Shown here: positions 26,481 through 35,248 of the stretch, piece after piece
How the letters are laid out: each line of letters begins with the position of its first letter
Numbering within the stretch: the stretch's first letter is position 1
NCBI GenBank assembly: GCA_964627935.1
Contig: CAZVLB010000007.1
Span: 124,001 to 188,000 of the forward strand
Direction: 5' to 3'
Length of the DNA: 64,000 nucleotides
DNA from: JAABVY01 sp964627935
Lineage (GTDB): Bacteria > Zixibacteria > MSB-5A5 > JAABVY01
Position numbers and translations under genes: made by a program
Notes under the pieces: generated by a model
What the model saw: only the letters and a program-made list of their open reading frames with translations
Database searches by the model: none
What the model was told of the DNA's origin: nothing

Positions 26481-28643
26481 ATGAAAATAAACAGGCTGGA
26501 AGTTAAAAGATACAAAAACCTCAGGGCCTTCGATGAAACCTTCGAGAATGGCATCAACCTGATCAGCGGGCCCAATGAAGCAGGTAAATCGACACTGGTT
26601 GAGGCAATTACCGATCTCTTTTTCGAGGATCCCTCATCGACCAGAAAAGAGCTGAAAGAGAAAGTCGGCTGGGACTGCGACCAGGCCTTTGAGCTTTCGA
26701 TGGAATTCGAGATCGATGGCAAGCTCTATCGTCTCAGCAAGGATTTTGAGGAGGGTAATGCTCTTCTGACAAAAGTCGAAGAAGGCGAAGAGATTAGCGA
26801 CAAAAAGAAGATTCTGTCCATCATCGAATCCGGGATGGGCCTGGCCAACCGTGATATCTTCCTGGCCACATCGACTATCAAACAGGATGAGATCGGGCGT
26901 GTATCGAAATCCTCCGAGGCGATCAAGGATAAACTGGAGGGGCTGATCACCGGCGGGCGCGAGGAGGTCCTGGCCTCAGAAGCTATCAGTAAGATCGAAG
27001 ACAATATTCGCAATATCAAGAAAGAGGGCAGCAAGCATTTCGGTGTCCTGCAGAAGCTGGAAAAGACAAAATCCGAGCTGGTCTATGAGCTCGACAAGGC
27101 CAAACGGGAAATTGATCAGATCGGCAAGAACAGGGTCAAACTGAAAGAGACACAGTCACTTCTGGAAGGCATCAAGACCGAATACGCGGCCAAGAAATCA
27201 CATATGGAAAAGGCCGCCAAGGCGGCCCAGAATGAGCAGCGGCTGGAGGAACTGGAAGATCGTTTCCAGGACCTCAATAACCGTGTTGCCTCGGTCAGAT
27301 CATCAGAGGAAATAGTCAAAAAGCTTAAAGAGGAAATCGCTGAATTACCCAAAATAGATTCGAGCGACCTGAGCCTGGCCCAGGAACAGTCGGCCCAGAT
27401 TCGCTATCTGCAGGGCAAATATGATACGGTCGAGGAAAAGGTCGATGAACTGGCCGAGCAGGTTTCACTGGCCAGCCCGGGAATGTTCATCAAGGCGGCA
27501 TCGCTTTTCATGCTGCTTCTGACTCTTGGTGCCGCGGCTTACTGGTATTTTATGCTGGATATGGCCGACAATCGTTTCATATTCGGTGCCCTGGGCGGAT
27601 TCGTGCTTTTCATCGTGCTAAGTTCTATCTGGGGCTCCAAGGCCAAACATACCGGCGCCTTAAAACTCAAGTACAATCTCAAGCATTCCAACCTGGAGGA
27701 TCTTGAATCCGACCTGGAAAATGCGCGCGTATCGGTCGAGACAGTGCTCGAAAAATATAAGTGCAGAGATATCAGTGAATTAAAGAACAAATACGACAAT
27801 TATCGCGATCTCGATCGCGAAATTAAAACCGAGGTCCGTCGCTACGAGGGCTGGCTCAACGGCAAGGGCATCAAGGAGCTTGAAAAGGAACTCCAGGAGG
27901 TTACCAAGAACCTGGCGATGGAGACCGAAACCAACCGTGATCTGAAGATGTACAGCATGAACGCCGAGGAGAAGGAGAAGCTCAATGTACTGGTCGAAGC
28001 GCTGGAAAAACAGAAATCGGTGCTGGAGGGCCAGGAGGTGGCCCTGACCCGTCAACTGGAATTCGCCGAATCGGGATGCGAACTGCAGGCCTCGCTGGAG
28101 GAACGCCTTGAGGAAATCGGCGATCAGATCGAGAACGTAAAGTATGAGCTGAAATTGTATGAAGCGGCCAAAAAATATATCGAGGTGGCACGCAAAAATG
28201 TGCTCAAAGCCTCGCTGGGAGTTCTGGAACAGGAGACCTCAGAAGTGCTTTCTCAGGTGACTTCTGGACGCTACAGCCGGGTCCGGTTCGATCGCCAGAG
28301 CCTCAAATTCGAGCTGTTTTCGCCTGAGAAGGATGACTGGGTTGATCCGGATACGGCCCTCTCACGCGGAGCCCGCGATCAGCTGTATCTGGCTGCAAGA
28401 ATGGCACTTGTGAGGATAATTTCGCAGGAACGCAATCCTGTTTTGATATTCGATGAACCGTTTTTGACCTTCGACTCGCGCCGTCGCGAAAACGCCATCG
28501 GTATCCTCAAACAGTATGCTCAGGATTATCAGATCTTCGTACTCAGCTGCAACAACTATTATGATTCCTCGGCGGCTAAGAATATCTACCTGGGGGATGT
28601 TCAGTCGAGCTATCCGACAGCCGTTCCGCAGACATTAGAATGA
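26481..28643 (+). CDS. YhaN-type AAA ATPase (SbcC/Rad50-like) with membrane hairpin
   Basis: 720 residues. Walker A is SGPNEAGKST (about 30-38). Long coiled coils (about 170-310 and 390-570) flank two membrane helices (MFIKAASLFMLLLTLGAAAY and FIFGALGGFVLFIVLSSIWG). The C-terminal lobe has the signature LSRGARDQLYLAARMAL and Walker B PVLIFDEPFLTFD. SbcC lacks the membrane hairpin, which marks the YhaN subtype. The pair would be an ATP-driven nuclease held at the inner membrane. A strong terminator follows at 28668. Confidence 0.85.
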   Translation: MKINRLEVKRYKNLRAFDETFENGINLISGPNEAGKSTLVEAITDLFFEDPSSTRKELKEKVGWDCDQAFELSMEFEIDGKLYRLSKDFEEGNALLTKVEEGEEISDKKKILSIIESGMGLANRDIFLATSTIKQDEIGRVSKSSEAIKDKLEGLITGGREEVLASEAISKIEDNIRNIKKEGSKHFGVLQKLEKTKSELVYELDKAKREIDQIGKNRVKLKETQSLLEGIKTEYAAKKSHMEKAAKAAQNEQRLEELEDRFQDLNNRVASVRSSEEIVKKLKEEIAELPKIDSSDLSLAQEQSAQIRYLQGKYDTVEEKVDELAEQVSLASPGMFIKAASLFMLLLTLGAAAYWYFMLDMADNRFIFGALGGFVLFIVLSSIWGSKAKHTGALKLKYNLKHSNLEDLESDLENARVSVETVLEKYKCRDISELKNKYDNYRDLDREIKTEVRRYEGWLNGKGIKELEKELQEVTKNLAMETETNRDLKMYSMNAEEKEKLNVLVEALEKQKSVLEGQEVALTRQLEFAESGCELQASLEERLEEIGDQIENVKYELKLYEAAKKYIEVARKNVLKASLGVLEQETSEVLSQVTSGRYSRVRFDRQSLKFELFSPEKDDWVDPDTALSRGARDQLYLAARMALVRIISQERNPVLIFDEPFLTFDSRRRENAIGILKQYAQDYQIFVLSCNNYYDSSAAKNIYLGDVQSSYPTAVPQTLE

Positions 28644-28667
28644 TATTTTTGTAACAATCAAATTATA

Positions 28668-28702
28668 AAAACGGGACTTCATGGATTATGGAGTCCCGTT
28701 TT
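28668..28702 (+). terminator. intrinsic terminator after the YhaO/YhaN-type pair
   Basis: AAAACGGGACT and AGTCCCGTTTT form a perfect 11-bp stem. The A and T arms make it usable in both directions. Confidence 0.85.
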
Positions 28703-28770
28703 ACATTAAAAAAACCACCATCTTAATCCATATTAGTTCATTAATTTGGCCCACTATTTATAAAATTCGC

Positions 28771-28799
28771 TTGACATTTGAACTTTCTGCAAATTAATT
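28771..28799 (+). promoter_or_regulatory. rex promoter
   Basis: A perfect -35 (TTGACA), then 17 bases, then a weak -10 (TTAATT). The Rex operator begins four bases later, over the expected start of transcription, so bound Rex would block initiation. Confidence 0.65.
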
Positions 28800-28802
28800 T
28801 TG

Positions 28803-28820
28803 TTGTGAAAGGTTTCACAA
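28803..28820. promoter_or_regulatory. Rex operator (ROP)
   Basis: TTGTGAAAGGTTTCACAA is a perfect 8-2-8 palindrome and matches the known Rex consensus TTGTGAA-N4-TTCACAA exactly. It lies 38 bases before rex, indicating that Rex represses its own gene when the NADH/NAD+ ratio is low. Confidence 0.95.
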
Positions 28821-28858
28821 TATAAGGGCAATTTATCTGATTTCCTGCAGGAGGAATT

Positions 28859-29500
28859 TTGACCAAGTTAAAGAGAATATCCGAATCGACCATCTCCCGG
28901 CTCTCGCGCTACTATCGGGCGCTGGTTCAGCTTGATAAAGAAAACTACGAAACTGTGTCCTCCAAGGACCTGGCGCGCATGGAACATCTGACCCCGGCCC
29001 AGGTACGCAAGGACCTCTCATTCTTCGGATCATTCGGAACCCGTGGCCTCGGTTATCCGGTCAAGGAATTGCGCGACAAACTGGCCAAGATTCTGGGTGT
29101 CGACATGCAATGGCATGTTGCCCTGGTTGGAATCGGAAATATCGGTTCGGCCCTCGTGTCATACAAGGAATTCACCCGTCAGGGTTTCAAGATAACATTG
29201 CTGTTCGATAACGATCAGCGTAAAATAGGTTCCAATCATAAGGGTATAGTCATCAAGGATGTCAAGGACCTGACAAAGGAACTGAAAAGCAATCATATCG
29301 AAATCGTGGTCATTGCCGTGCCGCCCCAGCAGGCCCAGAACGTTGTCGATGATGTGGTTAAGGCCGGTATAAAGGCGATTCTTAATTTCGCCCCGATAAA
29401 CCTCAAGGTGCCGGAGGATGTTTTCCTGCGCAATGAAAACATGGCCATGGAATTGGAACATCTATCTTTCCGGCTGGTTAACTCTTCTATACGGGTTTGA
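28859..29500 (+). CDS. rex: redox-sensing transcriptional repressor Rex
   Basis: 213 residues, the family length. The N-terminal winged helix (ISESTISRLSRYYRALVQL, then LTPAQVRKDLSFFGSFGTRG) binds DNA. A Rossmann domain (VGIGNIGSAL, residues 90-99) binds NADH, and a C-terminal helix swaps in the dimer. NADH releases Rex from DNA; NAD+ allows binding. It starts at TTG with AGGAGG 4-5 bases upstream. The operator at 28803 shows autoregulation. No fermentation or respiratory genes are in the window, so other targets lie elsewhere. Confidence 0.97.
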   Translation: MTKLKRISESTISRLSRYYRALVQLDKENYETVSSKDLARMEHLTPAQVRKDLSFFGSFGTRGLGYPVKELRDKLAKILGVDMQWHVALVGIGNIGSALVSYKEFTRQGFKITLLFDNDQRKIGSNHKGIVIKDVKDLTKELKSNHIEIVVIAVPPQQAQNVVDDVVKAGIKAILNFAPINLKVPEDVFLRNENMAMELEHLSFRLVNSSIRV

Positions 29501-29536
29501 CGATACTATATTAGAAGCATCTGCATCAATTTTAGC

Positions 29537-29565
29537 TTGACTTCTGTGAAATGTTGACATAATCT
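29537..29565 (+). promoter_or_regulatory. possible promoter of the small secreted protein
   Basis: TTGACT, 17 bases and TAATCT, followed 9 bases later by the ATG at 29575. This would make the mRNA leaderless or nearly so, in keeping with the lack of a ribosome site. Confidence 0.45.
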
Positions 29566-29574
29566 TAATTTGGT

Positions 29575-30003
29575 ATGAGCTATTTTCGCAATCATGGATT
29601 AATAATAGCCCTCTTGATAACGGGGCTTTGCATGACGGGCATCGCGCCGCTTTGGGCTAACCCCGGCGATGACTGCACAATATCGGGCAATCTTCAAATC
29701 AACGGTCAGAATGCGCCCGCCGGATCACTGGTGGAGGCATATATTGATGACGAAAAGATAGTCTCCACCCGTACCATCCAGGCCGGCAAATATGAAATCA
29801 CAATACCCAAATACGATCCGGCTGATCCCTCGCAGAAAGGCTATCATTCCGAGAATGATGTGGTACTGATTAAGGTCGACAATCGGAAGGCGGAACCAAC
29901 ATTCAATCCCGCTCCGGGCGCTATGAAAATCAATCTGAATGTGAATACATCGCTATCGGTCAAGCTGACCACATGGGGCAAGATCAAGGCCCTCTTCAAG
30001 TAA
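29575..30003 (+). CDS. small secreted protein with a carboxypeptidase-regulatory-like fold
   Basis: 142 residues. A signal peptide (GLIIALLITGLCMTGIAPLWA) precedes about 110 residues. GNLQINGQNAPAGSLVEAYIDDEKI and GKYEITIPKYDPADP have the 'x-G-x-V-x-x-x-G-x-P-x-x-G-x-x-V-x-A' and 'G-x-Y-x-I-x-I-P' pattern of small Ig-like regulatory domains of secreted peptidases. No catalytic residues are seen. No Shine-Dalgarno sequence; see the promoter at 29537. Confidence 0.6.
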   Translation: MSYFRNHGLIIALLITGLCMTGIAPLWANPGDDCTISGNLQINGQNAPAGSLVEAYIDDEKIVSTRTIQAGKYEITIPKYDPADPSQKGYHSENDVVLIKVDNRKAEPTFNPAPGAMKINLNVNTSLSVKLTTWGKIKALFK

Positions 30004-30124
30004 TTTTAATTTCTTTAAAAAAATTCTATTACAATTCCCGCCAAATCATTATCATAGGTCATTAAAGGTGTAAAATACCGATCTTGCGGTAAGGTACTGC
30101 GTATACCAAAGCATAGGAGGAAGA

Positions 30125-30460
30125 ATGAGTATCTCCACCCATGAGAAGGATGGAGTTGTGGTCCTCGAACCCGAGGGCAAGATCATGGGGGGTCCGGAGG
30201 CGACCGAACTTCGCAATCAGCTTTATGAATTGATTGCCAAGAACCAAAAAAAGGTTGTCATCGACCTGGAAAACGTGGAATGGATGAATTCGACCGGTCT
30301 GGGTATTCTCATCTCCGGTATGACATCCCTGCGCAACAACAAGGGTGAATTGAAACTTGCGGCAGTATCCGAAAAGGTTGCCAATCTTTTTGAGATCACC
30401 AAGCTGAATAATGTCTTTGAGTCGTTCAATTCCACCGATGATGCTGTTAAGTCGTTTTAG
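30125..30460 (+). CDS. anti-sigma factor antagonist (STAS domain, SpoIIAA/RsbV family)
   Basis: 111 residues forming one STAS domain. The phosphorylatable Ser is in VEWMNSTGLGILISGM, matching the D/N-S-(S/T)-G-L/V site. AGGAGG precedes the ATG by 5 bases. Unphosphorylated, such proteins trap the kinase RsbW/SpoIIAB; phosphorylated, they release it. The kinase and a SpoIIE-type phosphatase follow directly, so the three form a complete partner-switch module. Confidence 0.92.
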   Translation: MSISTHEKDGVVVLEPEGKIMGGPEATELRNQLYELIAKNQKKVVIDLENVEWMNSTGLGILISGMTSLRNNKGELKLAAVSEKVANLFEITKLNNVFESFNSTDDAVKSF

Positions 30461-30505
30461 TTAATCTGACAGACACCCTCACGATCTAATCGCAAAGGGC
30501 TCAAT

Positions 30506-30925
30506 GTGGGAAATCAAAAATATCAGCTAAAAATACCCAGCAGCCAGGATCATCTGGCCGAGGCCGACCGTTTCCTCGAAAGCCATTTGAAAGAGATCGG
30601 CCTGGATAATGATGAAATCGCCGATCTGGCAATCAGCACAACCGAGCTGATCAATAACGCCATTGTGCATGGCAATAAATTCGATCCCGAAAAAGAGGTC
30701 ACGATTGTCCTGGAAGTATTAGATGATCGCCTGGAGATTACCATCAACGACCAGGGCTCGGGATTTGTGCCCGATGAAGTTCCCAATCCTGTCGATGATG
30801 AGAATCTTCTCAAGGAAGCCGGGCGGGGTATTTTTATTGTGCGAAGCCTGGTGGATGATCTCAGGATAGAAACTAATTCTGATGGCGGCACCCGTGTGGT
30901 GATAGTCAAAAACCTGGCTTCATAA
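30506..30925 (+). CDS. anti-sigma regulatory Ser/Thr kinase (SpoIIAB/RsbW family)
   Basis: 139 residues of a GHKL ATPase: N-box STTELINNAIVHGN, G1 box INDQGSGF and G2 box GRGIFIVRSLVDDL. It should phosphorylate the STAS protein upstream and hold a target in check. It starts at GTG (30506) with AAAGGG upstream; an ATG two bases earlier is out of frame and stops after eight codons. No sigma factor is adjacent, so the output may be a different partner. Confidence 0.9.
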   Translation: MGNQKYQLKIPSSQDHLAEADRFLESHLKEIGLDNDEIADLAISTTELINNAIVHGNKFDPEKEVTIVLEVLDDRLEITINDQGSGFVPDEVPNPVDDENLLKEAGRGIFIVRSLVDDLRIETNSDGGTRVVIVKNLAS

Positions 30926-30952
30926 TTGTTTTAATAGAGGCAAAGGGCAAGA

Positions 30953-33193
30953 GTGAATTTTCAGCTTTTAGTCGGTGTAATATATTTAATTTTCTCTGCT
31001 CTGCTTTTTTTTACCGGCACCATTATTTTCAGAGAAAATCCATTTCGCCGGTTGAACCGGGTTACCAGCCTGCTGTTGATTTTTGCCGGGCTGGCGCCCC
31101 TGTTTGCCTCTCTGGGTGTCTTTATGGGCCGGGCCGGAGAAATCGTGGCCGCGGCTGTTCCCTTTTATGAAAACCTGTTCTTCCTGTGGGAACTGTTCTT
31201 CCCGCAACTGATTCTCTTTGCCTTAGTCTTTCCCACCGAACATCCGATCCTGACCACCAACAGCAAAGTCAAATACCTGATTTTCATCCCGCATATCTTC
31301 CATATTGTGCTGGTTACGATTTTTGCCGACAGCGAACGGCTGGTGGAAATTCTGCAGGTTGATTCATCAGTGGCTTTCTTTTCATGGATCACCGATCGTT
31401 TCATATTCTTCATCGGTTTTGTTGCCGCCCTGCTGGACTTTCTGGTCAGGCTGCACCTGCAGACATTCGCGGTTATAAATATTGTCTATATCATCATAGC
31501 CCTGATACTCCTCTACCGGGGCCTCAAATCGGTGGCCAATCGTCGACTGAAAACCCAGACCCAGATAGTCATCTGGGGTATACAATCGGCCACCGGCCTG
31601 TATATGATCTCATATCTTTTGCCCAACCTGAGCGGATTTGACATGTCCACCAATGTTCAGGTGGCCATGGCCATAGCCGCCCTGGCAATCGGCAATGGCG
31701 CGATTATCTATGCCATTATCCGTTACCAGTTTCTGGATGTGCGCCTGATTGTCAGGCAGTCCGTGGTCTATACCATCACCTCGGCGATTATAGTCGGGGC
31801 ATATCTGCTTATATTGTCACAGTTCACAAAACTGCTCCAGGATATTTTCGACCAGGATACCCCATTTTTGCCGGCCATCTTTATCATCCTGGCACTGATA
31901 TTTTTCCAGCCAATCATGAACCAGGTGGACAATTTCCTGAAGAAATTCTTTATCAAGGGCAAAGTCGATATCCGCTATGTGACCGAGGAAATCGCCCGTG
32001 AGTTGACCTCGATTCTCGATCCGGAAAAACTGCGTGATTCTGTGGTCAGAATTTTACGCGAAGAGATGTTGATCGAAAAGGTGCGCCTGTGCCTGAAATC
32101 GGAAAACGATCAGAGCCTTGTGCTGCTCCCCCAGCCGGGCGATACATCGCCGGAGATGACCTATTCGATCAATGATTCACTGACCGAGGAGATGGTGAGA
32201 CGGGGCCGTCCGGCACTTCTGGAGGAATACAAATCGATTGAGAAGGAGTCTCCGCTTCTGGATGGGCTCGAGAAAATGGGCTACCAGATGATCGCACCAT
32301 TGATCAATCGCGGGGAAATCGAGGGCTTCATCGCCCTTTCCAACAAAATTTCCGGCTATAATTACAATTACGAGGATATTACAACATTGAATATCCTTTC
32401 CAATCAACTGGTTGTGGCCATGTCCAACGCCCGTCTCTACCAGGAATCGCTCGAGAAGCAGCGACTCGAGGAAGAGCTTTCGCTGGCCCGCCAGATTCAG
32501 AAGGACCTGCTGCCCAAATCATTGCCAAGCGGCGAAGATTTCGAGATAGCGGCCTATTCCGAGCCCTCGCGCTACGTGGGCGGTGACTTTTACGACTTTT
32601 TGCAGACCCGGCGAGATACGACAGGTATAGTTGTGGCAGATGTTTCCGGTAAAGGTATACCTGCGGCGCTGATGGTTTCGCAGATTCAGGCCATGCTGCG
32701 AAGCGAGGTCAGAAATACCGATTCGCTGGCAAAGATATTGAAAAATGTCAATTTCCTGATGGCTACGACCACATCATCGGAAAAATTCGTTACGCTTTTC
32801 TATGCCGATTTCGATCAACGAAATCACGAGCTGCATTATGTCAACGCCGGGCACAATTACCCGATTGTGATTCACACCGACGGCAGCCACAGCTTTTTGA
32901 CCGAGGGCGGGCTCTTGATCGGCGCATTTCCGGAAGCCAGCTATAAATCAGATAGAATATCATTATCGCCGGGCGACCTGGTCTTTTTCTACACTGACGG
33001 TGTCAATGAGGCCTTTGATCGTGATGGTAATCAATTTGGCGAAGATCGGCTTCTGGAGCTGATCAAAAGCTTGCGCGATCAGTCTGCTCGCGAGATTACC
33101 GAAAAAGTGGTTGATGAAATCAAGGAGTTTTCCTCGGGTGAAATTCCGCAGGATGATATGACGGTGGTGGCCCTGAAAATGAATCATGGCTGA
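30953..33193 (+). CDS. membrane SpoIIE-type PP2C phosphatase with GAF domain
   Basis: 746 residues. Seven to eight membrane helices occupy the first 310 residues, then a GAF-type domain (about 340-495), a short coiled coil with ARQIQKDLLPKSLP, and the PPM/SpoIIE phosphatase domain (about 520-745) with VGGDFYDF, VVADVSGKGIPAAL, VNAGHNYP, FFYTDGVNEAFD and PQDDMTVVAL metal motifs. The sensor part would read a membrane or ligand signal and dephosphorylate the STAS protein. GTG start with AAAGGG upstream. Confidence 0.92.
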   Translation: MNFQLLVGVIYLIFSALLFFTGTIIFRENPFRRLNRVTSLLLIFAGLAPLFASLGVFMGRAGEIVAAAVPFYENLFFLWELFFPQLILFALVFPTEHPILTTNSKVKYLIFIPHIFHIVLVTIFADSERLVEILQVDSSVAFFSWITDRFIFFIGFVAALLDFLVRLHLQTFAVINIVYIIIALILLYRGLKSVANRRLKTQTQIVIWGIQSATGLYMISYLLPNLSGFDMSTNVQVAMAIAALAIGNGAIIYAIIRYQFLDVRLIVRQSVVYTITSAIIVGAYLLILSQFTKLLQDIFDQDTPFLPAIFIILALIFFQPIMNQVDNFLKKFFIKGKVDIRYVTEEIARELTSILDPEKLRDSVVRILREEMLIEKVRLCLKSENDQSLVLLPQPGDTSPEMTYSINDSLTEEMVRRGRPALLEEYKSIEKESPLLDGLEKMGYQMIAPLINRGEIEGFIALSNKISGYNYNYEDITTLNILSNQLVVAMSNARLYQESLEKQRLEEELSLARQIQKDLLPKSLPSGEDFEIAAYSEPSRYVGGDFYDFLQTRRDTTGIVVADVSGKGIPAALMVSQIQAMLRSEVRNTDSLAKILKNVNFLMATTTSSEKFVTLFYADFDQRNHELHYVNAGHNYPIVIHTDGSHSFLTEGGLLIGAFPEASYKSDRISLSPGDLVFFYTDGVNEAFDRDGNQFGEDRLLELIKSLRDQSAREITEKVVDEIKEFSSGEIPQDDMTVVALKMNHG

Positions 33194-33255
33194 TCTGTGT
33201 TCAAACTTGCCAAAGGAAGCATTTAATGTAAATTCCTATTGGAGCAAAATAAGTT

Positions 33256-33789
33256 ATGAGTGTCTATAAATATTGCCCGCAATGCAGGGCCGAACTGGAG
33301 GATTACAGCGACGAGGGTTTCCAGCGTCAACGATGCCCGGAATGCGGATTTATTCATTATCGCAATCCCGCGCCGGCGGCCGGATGTGTGGTCTTTCATG
33401 AGGGTCGGCTGTTATGGGTGCAACGTGCTCATTATCCCAGGCAGGGCTACTGGACAATCCCGGCCGGTTTTATCGAATGGGATGAGTCCCCGGCCGAAAC
33501 CGCGGTCCGTGAATTAAAAGAGGAGACCAATCTGGATGTATGCATTACCGGTCTTTTTAAGGTCTACAATGGCAATGATGATCCGCGAACAAATGCCATC
33601 CTGATCCTGTATTTCGCCGAACCTGCAGGCGGTGAACTTAAGGCGGCCGATGATGCCATGAAAGCGGTCTTTTTTGAACGTGATGAGATGAGTCCCGATA
33701 AAATAGCATTCGAGTCGCATCGCCAGGCGCTGCATGACCTGAAAACCCATTACCCGGAAAAGTTTAGAAGCCATGCTGATAAAAAATAA
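33256..33789 (+). CDS. Nudix hydrolase with N-terminal zinc ribbon
   Basis: 177 residues. A zinc ribbon (CPQC near residue 8, CPEC near residue 28) precedes the Nudix box GFIEWDESPAETAVRELKEETNL, which keeps the G-x5-E-x7-REL-x-EE pattern. The layout resembles a short NudC-like NADH/ADP-ribose pyrophosphatase without its N-terminal domain. Substrate is not fixed by sequence. Its last 17 bases overlap the start of the histidine kinase gene. Confidence 0.88.
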   Translation: MSVYKYCPQCRAELEDYSDEGFQRQRCPECGFIHYRNPAPAAGCVVFHEGRLLWVQRAHYPRQGYWTIPAGFIEWDESPAETAVRELKEETNLDVCITGLFKVYNGNDDPRTNAILILYFAEPAGGELKAADDAMKAVFFERDEMSPDKIAFESHRQALHDLKTHYPEKFRSHADKK

Positions 33790-35248
33790 GTTCTTCCTGA
33801 GGCTGTTTCTGCTCTCTTTTGTGCCCTTCCTGATTCTTTCGCTGGTTGCAGTCTATCTCTTTAACCAGGGTATCAGCCAGGTGATTTCACCCGGTTTTGA
33901 GCAGTCCCTGCGCAATTCTGAGTATATGGTTGAAAACAACCTGGAATTGTACCGGCTGCGATTTCTGAACCTGGTGGATATCCTGGCCAAGGATTCATTG
34001 ACCTCCGAAGATATAAAATATTTCGACCTGATCATATTCATTTCCCAGACCGATACCCTGGCAATCAAATCCCTGGAAAACGAAGAGTACAACCGCATGT
34101 TCATGGAGGAAGCGGCCTTTAAAGCGGGGGCATTCCCGGAGATAATCAGCTTTGAGGGACGCATACTGGTATATCAGCGTATCTCACTGGCGCCATCATT
34201 GGATCCATCACCGCTGTTGATCCTGGGGCAATATCTGCCCGACGATTTTTCGCAGCGTGCGGCGGAAATCATCAGCGCCAAGACCGAGTACAATCGCCTG
34301 AAGAATTTCGTCGAGGCTTCCGGCAGCAATATCGCCTGGTTTTTATGGATAAGTGTAACAGTGATTTTCCTGACATTTATTATTTATATCGCCCGCTGGT
34401 GGGCCAATTCGCTGATCAAACCAATAAATAATCTCTCGCTGGCGGCATTTGAAATCGCCAAGGGCAAATGGGGCAAGACTGTCAGCTATACCAAAGATGA
34501 TGAACTGGGTACGCTGGTATCATCGTTCAACTACATGTCCGGCGAATTGCGCAATAACGCCCAGCGCCTGCTCCAGGCCGAAATCGAGGCGGGATGGAAA
34601 AATACCGCGCGGGTTATCGCTCATGGAATCAAGAACATCTTAAGTCCGATCAAGACAGCCATGCATAAGCTAACCGGCGCCTCGGATATGGAACAGGCCC
34701 GCAAGGATATCGAGACAATCTCGACCGAGATTGCCAAGCTGGAAGATATAGCCAATGATTTCTCCATGTTTGCGCGTTCGCCCGATATACGGCCGGTGCT
34801 GGTCAATGTCAAGCGTATCTGCCAGGATGCCATCGAACTGGCCGGACGGAATTATCCCGCTATCGAGAAGAAAATCGATGTCGCCGATGACATCTACCTG
34901 GAGACGGATTATGAAATCCTGCGCAGCCTGCTTTTTAACCTGGTCAAGAACAGCCTCGAGGCAATGCAGGAATCGGGCCGTCTGGAAATCACAGCCATGC
35001 GCGATGATAATGTTGTTATAATAACCGTCAACGACACCGGCCCGGGAATCCCGCGCGACCTGAAAGAGAAGATCTTCAAGCCCTATTATACAACAAAATC
35101 CCGCGGTACCGGGCTGGGACTTCCCATAGCCAAAAAATTTGCCCAGGCCCTGGGCGCGGAAATGGAACTTGATTCCGATCAGGATGGAACCACTGTGACT
35201 CTTGAATTTGGCGGTGCAGGTGAACAAGAAAGTCCTTTTAGTCGATGA
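33773..35248 (+). CDS. NtrY-like histidine kinase with altered H-box
   Basis: 491 residues: membrane helix near 12-30, extracytoplasmic sensor to about 185, second helix (WFLWISVTVIFLTFIIYIA), HAMP, HisKA-like and HATPase domains (NLVKNSLEAM, DTGPGIP, GTGLGLPIAKKF). The H-box reads ARVIAHGIKNILSPIK; His284 is present but Gly285 stands where the family has Glu, and Ile289 where Pro is usual. The Glu helps catalysis of His phosphorylation, so autokinase activity may be weak or reversed toward phosphatase. The response-regulator gene overlaps its end. Confidence 0.88.
   Translation: MLIKNKFFLRLFLLSFVPFLILSLVAVYLFNQGISQVISPGFEQSLRNSEYMVENNLELYRLRFLNLVDILAKDSLTSEDIKYFDLIIFISQTDTLAIKSLENEEYNRMFMEEAAFKAGAFPEIISFEGRILVYQRISLAPSLDPSPLLILGQYLPDDFSQRAAEIISAKTEYNRLKNFVEASGSNIAWFLWISVTVIFLTFIIYIARWWANSLIKPINNLSLAAFEIAKGKWGKTVSYTKDDELGTLVSSFNYMSGELRNNAQRLLQAEIEAGWKNTARVIAHGIKNILSPIKTAMHKLTGASDMEQARKDIETISTEIAKLEDIANDFSMFARSPDIRPVLVNVKRICQDAIELAGRNYPAIEKKIDVADDIYLETDYEILRSLLFNLVKNSLEAMQESGRLEITAMRDDNVVIITVNDTGPGIPRDLKEKIFKPYYTTKSRGTGLGLPIAKKFAQALGAEMELDSDQDGTTVTLEFGGAGEQESPFSR

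Noticed and set aside
29541..29560. Second Rex site near 29550 (TGTGAAATGTTGACA)
   Set aside because: Only one half-site fits; the other half has several mismatches.
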